From Craterostigma plantagineum (taxonomy: Eukaryota > Streptophyta > Magnoliopsida > Lamiales > Linderniaceae), in assembly GCA_027422505.1 (NCBI GenBank), contig JAPQWV010000028.1, positions 2,642,001 through 2,706,000 on the forward strand: 64,000 nucleotides of DNA, in the 5' to 3' direction. Every line of letters begins with the position of its first letter. Position 1 is the first letter of the stretch. Positions 57,519-64,000 of the stretch are shown here, in pieces. The translations under genes and the position numbers were made by a program. The notes under the pieces were generated by a model. That model was not told the DNA's origin. It did no database searches and worked only from the letters and a program-made list of their open reading frames with translations.

Positions 57519-57741
57519 TGTAACGACCCTCACTTTTTATTAAATATTTATTACGGATTTTCGCAACGTAAGTCGCGGAAGACCCGTCTAATTAAAACTT
57601 TTTCTAAAATAAAATATATTAAATTAAACAGCGTCTACATAGTCGTATATTTACACAAGCCGTAACACTAAAGTATCAAAATATTAAAAATCCTAACATC
57701 ACTCCACAGGTCGCATCCATGTTCCGCCCTGCCCTCAAAAG
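57519..57741 (-). repeat. 5' LTR of element C, truncated to 223 bp
   Basis: Begins TGTAACGACCCTCAC after the PBS, matches the start of the other LTR, and stops at CTCAAAAG where the other continues TCCGTGGAG. Confidence 0.85.
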
Positions 57742-59462
57742 CCATTAGATCTTAACTCAGGCGTGTTAGGCCTTTCGTTGAGTAACCCTCTCTGATACCA
57801 AATGAAGTGTAAAATATGCCTAAGAGGGGGTGAATTAGGCTATAAAAAAATTGGCTTGTTCTTCTTTGAAAAATACTTTTCTTGAAGAAGATATTTGCAG
57901 AGTATGTTATTTCCCAGAAATCAGTACGAGTATCAAAGTTATCTCCCTAACCCTGTTTCAAAATATCACGTTAGTTTCAGAAATGGTTTTTATGATATCA
58001 CCTAGATATTATTGTGCGTTCCGGGTTTGTCTCACGGAAAAGTAAATAGCAGAAAGTAGAGTGAGACGAGATTTTTATACAGGTTATATCCCCAACTGGG
58101 GTTTAATCCTGTCCTTGGGGTGTGATCTCTCCAAGAGTTCCAATCAATCACTAAGTGTTACCGGTTACACTATGATTGACCCGTACACAACCGACGCACA
58201 ATGGACACTAGACCTCGTTCTAGGCTGACGCACGCCAAGTTTCGATCCACGTCGTTTACCCAAGAAACCTATTCCCCGACTGGATGCAGCTTGCTACCGA
58301 AGGGCCACCGAATCCACAAAATTCGTCCATCCACGTGCGTAAGACTCCACTCGTGCTCCTTTGTGCGCTCACACGTCCGAAGACTAAGGTTTGTAGGATT
58401 TGGAGTTTCTAAGGATCGCTCAAAGGTACATATTCGCAAATGAAAGCTCAATCACTCTAAGGAATTCGACAGCTTGTGTGTTCGTTGTGTACCCTTCAAA
58501 CTTGAAGTGTTTCCTTCTATATAGACCCAATAATCGCTTCTACACTTCACAAGGAAAGTTAAGCACAGAATATGCAAAATAAAGCTCAATAATCACGTGC
58601 ATTAACTCAAACAATCATGCCAAGAATAAACCAATTAAGCTCAACGGTCATGTATGATCACTTACCATAAATACCATAGATTAACATTCATTCCACAGTA
58701 ATCTCATCTATTTGTCAGCATATTCCATATATATTCCACTCAGCATATTTTCAACGGTAAGCTCAATCAATTGATTTCTTTCCCAAAATATGATAGCCAA
58801 TTCGTACAGAGAAAGATTTGATCTACTGAGTATAATGCAAAGCATACTTTCCATGTATGGTGATCTCATCCGATTTCAGCACATTCCATAAAGAGACTCA
58901 ATCAGCATCTTACCACATATGAGCCCAATGAATTAATCACTTCCCATAATATAAATCCTAAGTCGCACAAGGAAAGCAGGATCATGATTCACTGATTTTA
59001 AAGTCACATAATATCGCACTCAACGGATATATCATTGATATTCTTTCCTAAAATAGATCAATCACGTTTTAGCTCAATCAGAATATCTATTCCTTATATA
59101 CAGCATAGTCATTCATATCCGGGTGATCACATTGATATTATTTCCAAAAATAACTCAATCTCGCAGATAGTTTGCATTTCACTCAACATGATATATTTTC
59201 CATATATAGCACGCAACGAGATTCCATTCATACGAAAACGTTCATAACCAGGTGATCACATAGATATTCCAGTTAAGCTTAAGATCACACAAATTCGATT
59301 TTCTTATTAGTTCAATCACATTTAAGCGCTTAATCGAACATTTTCACATACTTAAACATCACATAACATGCATATCGAGTTTTCTAATTTGTACCCCCCA
59401 ATTTACATAATTACTTGGAATAATCAAAACTCTCATAACCATTTGGACCAAAAAGGTCTACA
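57742..59462 (-). mobile_element. LTR retrotransposon H: leader scrap, PBS and one LTR
   Basis: On the minus strand an LTR-like unit runs from TGTAGACC (59462) to CATATTTTACA (57808), about 1,655 bp, followed after 8 bases by TGGTATCAGAG (57799-57789) and about 45 bp of leader. The AAGAGGGGGTGAATTAGG signature near the LTR end recurs in plant LTR elements. No pol is present, so lineage is open. Weak point: the 59462 boundary rests on TG...CA ends and the abutting integrase scrap. Confidence 0.6.
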
Positions 59463-59717
59463 GTATGATTTGCCAACTGATCAAAGCCAAACACCAACGA
59501 CCAGCTGGAACTCTGTAGCCTTTACCAATTCCTGAATGGAAGTGGGACCACATCACGATGGACTTCGTCGTTGGCTTACCTAAGACGACGAAAGGCCATG
59601 ACGCTATCTGGGTGGTTGTAGACCGTTTGACGAAATCAGCCTATTTCCTTCCTATCAGTTCTACTTTTTCCATGGAACGTTACGCGGAATTGTAATTCAC
59701 GAAATAATTCGACTCCA
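59463..59717 (+). pseudogene. Gypsy integrase fragment
   Basis: Plus-strand words match gypsy D integrase: [15 protein letters not shown], stop, then [34 protein letters not shown] and FSMERYAEL, another stop. It begins inside the zinc-finger segment, where LTR H sits, and ends at CTCCA, where a G-family LTR sits. It is a remnant of an older plus-strand chromovirus broken by two insertions. Confidence 0.85.
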
Positions 59718-61323
59718 TGTTGGGTTACCCGGTGTCTCCCGGAGACTCCACGTCCCCGATTGGCCTCGTAGCTCGGATCAGAATAGTAGCACATAGACAC
59801 GTAATAGGGCGGGTCAAACCCGTAGATTTTTACCAGTTGACGCGAGCGGCAACTCCTCGTCCTTTACTTCAAGACTTCGTCGATAGTGGTGGATGGCACT
59901 GGATCGTCACGCCGAGCCCGTAGTGTACCACGGAATCAGTTCTCTAAAGATGGCTAGAGAGAACCGAGCCATCGCGTGGGAGAAACGTGTGTGCGTTCAG
60001 TGTGTGTTTTGTGCGTTATATTGATTTTGAAAATCACTTCTTCTCTTTTATGGAGCACGAAATTTAGTCTATTTAAAGGCTTGGATTTCGATTTCTAAGT
60101 CTCCTAAAGTGTGAGTGATTTTTGCCAAATCTTACTCTCTTTTGAACTCCAAATCCAAACTTAAGGAAACTTGCTATTGTTAGAAAACCAACTTAAATAC
60201 CAAGTCAAACTAAGTATATTTAAATATGGTATAAAATTCGAAACTTAATCCCAGAATAATTTCGAAATTTGAATAAATTATATTCCAAATATTTTATTCC
60301 ATATTTATTTATATCAAATATGCAAATTCCGAAAATACCCTCAAAGGCATATTCGAAATTAGCTTAAGGTAAAATCCAGTTTTATCCTCAAGCCCATTAA
60401 GCACTTGGCCAAGCCCAAGTCTTAAAGTTAGTTTCATAAGAAGTCCAACTTCGATCCAATAAATGGCCCGAGGCCCATTAAGGCGTGGCCCAAGGCCCGT
60501 TAAGGCCCAAAACACTTTCTCTCCTTATCAGTCACGTTGATGATCTTTTTTAAGCCCGACTCTCTAGGTTCGACTCAATCGGCAAAGGAGGAATCCAAGA
60601 GTCCGGTAGTTGCCCAATCCCACAGTATCGGACCGTAACCCGATTCGAGTGCGAATTCCGACCCAGCCTTTATTCCATAACCTTACTATAGATTATAGTA
60701 CTACATATAAACCCTTCAGCTGTGTCCCAATTGAGTGAGATCCATGATCTATGTCAAACACACTAAACTCGATTCTATGATAAAACGAAGGCGAGGCAAA
60801 TTACCAAACTACCCTCCATGTCTAACATGAGTTAGTTCAATACCTTGGCCAAGGATTTTGTAATTTCCCGTCGCCGTCCTCATAGTACACTTAACTCGAT
60901 TACTTGCGAGACTGTGAATCCGTACTCGGCGGTCTAAGCCCGGTAATCACAAATCGTCATCAAGACCGCATCTGGTCTGATGACCCATACAACAGCAAAT
61001 CGGGTCGAGGGGAACCAGTGACAGTCGAGACTTCGAAGTCAACTCCGTCAAAGCTCCTTTCGGTCTAAGGTTCATTTAAACTACTATAGTGTTGTCATCG
61101 GTCATTGACACTCCTTGAATAATAAGACATATTCGACCGTACCAGCCGTGAGTCAGTGTCCATGAAGCGATTCAATCTCTTGATTCAATTCGTATCGCAA
61201 GTCATGACCTCCGCTTCCAAGTGGGATATTGGCACACGATAGGTTCGAAAAATAAGCCGTGATAGGTTATCCAGCACCCAACTGGAGCCTCAGGCTTACG
61301 GACTTTTTATGTTCGAGGTTAAG
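59718..61323 (-). mobile_element. G-family LTR, minus strand, truncated
   Basis: Minus-strand sequence ends ...GGGTAACCCAACA at 59718 and matches the LTR starting at 62829: 60390-61323 is the reverse complement of 63072-64000 with scattered differences. Its first ~245 bp (TGTTAGGG end) are missing because the S LTR begins at 61324. No coding sequence. Confidence 0.75.
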
Positions 61324-61671
61324 TGTAGAATATCATTTCTAGTTGTGCTTTGATTTATTAGCTGTCTTCGTAGATTGGGGCTTTTATTGTATTTGTCCTT
61401 AGTTTAGGACCTACGTGTTATTTATACCAAGTATGTTTGGTATAAATAGTTGTACAAACATTATGCTTAATGAGAAGAATTTAGAAAATTGATCCGAAAG
61501 GCTTGCAATTCGATTTCTAGAGAGAGAAACACAAGAAATCTTCTCACTCTAAGCGAAATTCTCTCTCGAGCTCTCAACGAAGGTTTTTCGATAGAAATTC
61601 GTTTCTCATTAATTCTAATCGATAACCTTAGAATTCATGTGGTCATAGAGTTGATAAATTAGGACCTAACA
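61324..61671 (+). repeat. S-family LTR (348 bp) on the plus strand
   Basis: Starts TGTAGAATATC, ends GACCTAACA, and is related to 1888-2169. It is followed by a degraded PBS-like ATTCGTATCATAGCAG (61672-61687), so it has 5' LTR polarity. Confidence 0.8.
61441..61448 (+). promoter_or_regulatory. TATA box candidate in the S LTR
   Basis: TATAAATA in the conserved context TTTGGTATAAATA, shared with the other S LTR. Confidence 0.55.
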
Positions 61672-61762
61672 ATTCGTATCATAGCAGATTCGTTCTGTTT
61701 TGAATCAAAATTGGTAGAATTCGGATCGAAATTTAATTCTGAAACTGTTCCGTGCGAAGAAC
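61672..61762 (+). other. S leader scrap with decayed PBS
   Basis: Ninety bases after the S LTR. The PBS-like word differs from TTGGTATCAGAGC at about two positions. It joins directly to the extra ORF in opposite orientation, a rearrangement junction near 61763. Confidence 0.45.
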
Positions 61763-62828
61763 AGGTGTCCGCTTGTTGTGCAATCAACTCTGAAAGCCTT
61801 GGGGGATCCACTTAAGAATCCTCGCCTTCCTGAAGTTCTTCGTCTTCTGTTAGGACTAGGTCGACCGAAGCTAATCGTAGAAAGTGTCAACGTCCTTAGC
61901 ACTTCTCTGAGCCATGTCGGAGGGTAAGCTGTGGTTCAACCACTGATTTTCGAAGATATATCGATCGAGCACTTCATGTTGGTCTACTCCACGTCTTGAT
62001 GTCTCAGCGGATGAGTTTGAGGGTCCTTGCGTTTCTGCTAAAGCTATAAGTAGTTCGGCACTTGCTTCTTCTTCCGGAAGCAGGGGGCTTGTGAAAGTCG
62101 TAGGTGGTGGTGTGGGCGGAGGCATCGGTAAGGTGGGTGGTTCGAGAGTATGGGTGTGGTGCGAGTGCGTGTGGGTTTGTGAGCGTGTTGTGGGTCGTTA
62201 GGTTTCAGCGGCTCATGTACTTGTCTGCGTCGCGCCCGAGCCTTGTCCTTGACCGCTCTTAGAAGTCCTAGGCCTCTTCTCCCCCTCATGACGATCCTGA
62301 TCGTCAGGGTCGTCATGTCGGCGTTTTGAGCGGTGCTGTGACCTCGGCATGATTGAGTAGGCGGGTCAGGACAATCCACTGAAGAGATCTTCTTCTTCTG
62401 GCGTCCCGTTGGTTACTCAAATAGTCGGGTGACGAGAATGAAGTGGAGGTCGCTGATTCGTACGGTGTATGGGTTGATTAAGGTAGGTGATTGGATAGGT
62501 GGGTCGGTGTGTATGCGCTGTGTGGGTGTGAGGTTCAGATGTGACGAAGGTGCCTCTGAGACGGGTGCTTTCTCTTTGTCTTGGCGGGACGTCTCCATTG
62601 CAGTGTGCACTCTCTCCATCAATTTGTCTTCAAATGATTTGAGCGCTTCGGAGAGGGTGGTTTTTAGGCGAGCTTCGATGACAAGTGGTTCGGACGCCTC
62701 CGAACTCGATGGACCAGAACTACTGATGTCGCCTTTTGTCAACCGTTGAGTGAACACCAGCTCATAGGGCTGGCTCATTGTCACTTGAGGTTGTGACGGT
62801 TCGAGACTTCCATCCAATCCTCGATTTG
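61763..62828 (-). pseudogene. S extra ORF fragment, copy 4
   Basis: Minus-strand pieces 62817-62413, 62379-62044 and 62125-61871 match the linker-to-C-terminal part of the extra ORF (arm copies at 4330-3150 and 16950-18050). They carry a Q-P-Q-V-T-linker, METSRQDKEKAPVSEAP, a DLHFILVTRLFE segment and GVDQHEVLDRYIFENQW. It is broken by frameshifts and cut at 62828 by a G-family LTR. Divergence from the arm copies is higher than between the arms. Confidence 0.75.
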
Positions 62829-64000
62829 TGTTAGGGATATGCCCTCAAATGCTATACGAGGATTAGATTGTATAGGGCATTAGCTTGTTTATCATTCGAC
62901 TTCTTATATAATATGATTTTTCGTGTGTTTAATAAAGGCGTTGTTCGTTTATTGGATATATGAGTTATGTACTTAGCATCCGGTAAAGCAATAAATGAAT
63001 AAATCCAAATGTGTCGAGTTGAGTCACTGTTCTCGATGTGCACGAGAGAGAAAGGAAGGCATCAGTGGACTCTTAACCTCGAACATTAAAAGTCCGTAAG
63101 CCTTAGGCTCCAGTTGGGTGCTGGATAACCGATCACGGCTTATTTGTCGATGACCTATCGTGTGCCAATATCCCTCTTGGAAGCGGAGGTCATGACTTGT
63201 GATACAAATCGAATCAAGGGATTGAATCATTTCATGTACTATGACTCACGGGTCATACGGTCGAACATGGCTTATTACTCAAGGAGTGTCAATGACCGAC
63301 GACAACACTATAGTAGTCTACGTGAAGCTTAGACCGAAAGGGGCTTTGACGGAGTTGACTTCGAAGTCTCGACTGTCACTGGTTCCCCTCGACCAGAGTT
63401 GCTGTTGCATGGGTCAGCGGGCCAGATGCGATCATGATAACAATTTGTGATTGCCTGTCTCAGACCGCCAAGTACGGATTCCCAGTCTCGTAAGTAATCG
63501 AGACAAGTGTCCTATGTGGACGGCGAAGGGGAATTACAAAATCCTTGGCCAAGGTATTGAACTAACTCATGTGAGACATGGAGGGTAGTCTGGTAATTTG
63601 TCTCGTCTCCGTTTTATCATAGAATCGAGTTTACTGAGTTTGACATAGACCATGGCTCTCACTCGATTGGGACACAGCTGAAGGGTTTATATGTAGCACT
63701 ATTATCTATAGTGAGGTTCTGGAATAAAGACTGGGTCGAAGTTCTCACTCGAAACGGGTTACGGTCCGGTACTGTGGTATTGGCTAGGTAACTACGAGAC
63801 TCTTGGATTCCTCCCTTACCGATTGAGTCGAACCTAGGGAGTCGGGCTTAAAAAGGATCATCAAGGTGTACTGATAAGGAGAAAGTGTTTTGCCCTTAAC
63901 GGGCCTTCTGCCGTTGGGCCACGCCTTAGTGGGCCTCAGGCCGTTTAATGGACCGAAGTTGGACTTTGTATGAAACTAACTTTAAGACTTGGGCATGGCC
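62829..64000 (+). mobile_element. G-family LTR, plus strand, runs off the window
   Basis: Starts TGTTAGGGATATGCCCTC directly in the S extra ORF fragment and shares its start and internal order with solo LTR G at 10266. 63072-64000 is inverted relative to 60390-61323. The end lies beyond the window, so solo or full status is unknown. ORFs inside are short and unsupported. Confidence 0.8.

Larger units (their letters stand above)
38229..57741 (-). mobile_element. Non-autonomous gypsy-derived element C, hosting LINE A
   Basis: After removing LINE A this consists of one LTR of about 2.8 kb (38229-40368 plus TSD and 56440-57093), a PPT, an internal region of only about 425 bp, a PBS (57505-57516) and 223 bp of the second LTR (57519-57741). 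The internal region keeps the end of pol next to the PPT and a protease-region scrap but no other coding capacity. This fits a deletion derivative mobilised in trans by B/D-like elements. Confidence 0.8.

Noticed and set aside
57808..59462. Host coding sequence in the AT-rich stretch
   Set aside because: ORFs are short and unsupported; an LTR with an adjacent PBS explains the stretch better.

Overview
This window is a block of nested transposable elements from a nuclear plant genome, most likely a eudicot. That rests on plant-type retroelement lineages only: SIRE-like Ty1/copia, a Ty3/gypsy chromovirus with a degenerate C-terminal chromodomain-like segment, L1-type LINEs, and tRNA-iMet primer-binding sites. 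I find no host gene, tRNA, rRNA, CRISPR array or bacterial-type operon. Family letters (A, B, C, D, E, F, G, H, S) are mine.

Layout. 1-1847: 5' part of a minus-strand copia-like element A (LTR, PBS, leader with a 72-bp tandem repeat, broken gag). 1888-8219: minus-strand 3' end of copia element S (LTR, PPT, a large extra ORF downstream of pol, a spacer). 8220-18570: a second S copy on the plus strand, split by solo LTR F (8957-13941), itself split by solo LTR G (10266-12582, TSD TTTGT). The two S copies form a head-to-head inverted duplication (2600-8219 against 13731-18570). 18581-28087: minus-strand gypsy B with a nearly intact gag-pol and one truncated LTR. 28088-38228: a third S copy (plus; integrase, RT, RNase H, spacer) carrying solo LTR E and a 5'-truncated LINE B.

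38229-57741 is the deepest nest. Gypsy-derived non-autonomous element C lies in S; a full-length LINE A (about 6 kb net) lies in the LTR of C (15-bp TSD); a complete gypsy D (9,996 bp, TSD GCGAC, nearly identical LTRs) lies in ORF2 of LINE A. 57742-64000 is older debris: LTR H, a gypsy integrase scrap, two oppositely oriented G-family LTRs, an S LTR with TATA box, and a fourth piece of the S extra ORF.

How the pieces work together. Combining the S copies gives one element: short LTR (about 280-350 bp), gag-pol, a spacer of more than 2.5 kb full of short repeats, an extra ORF of roughly 1,000 codons, PPT and LTR. That ORF is the most unusual coding content here. B and D are the youngest autonomous gypsy copies. 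Several of their frameshifts are single-base losses in homopolymers, and D has a scrambled 450-bp block, so assembly error is a live alternative to real decay. All comparisons were made by eye; identities and differences are approximate.
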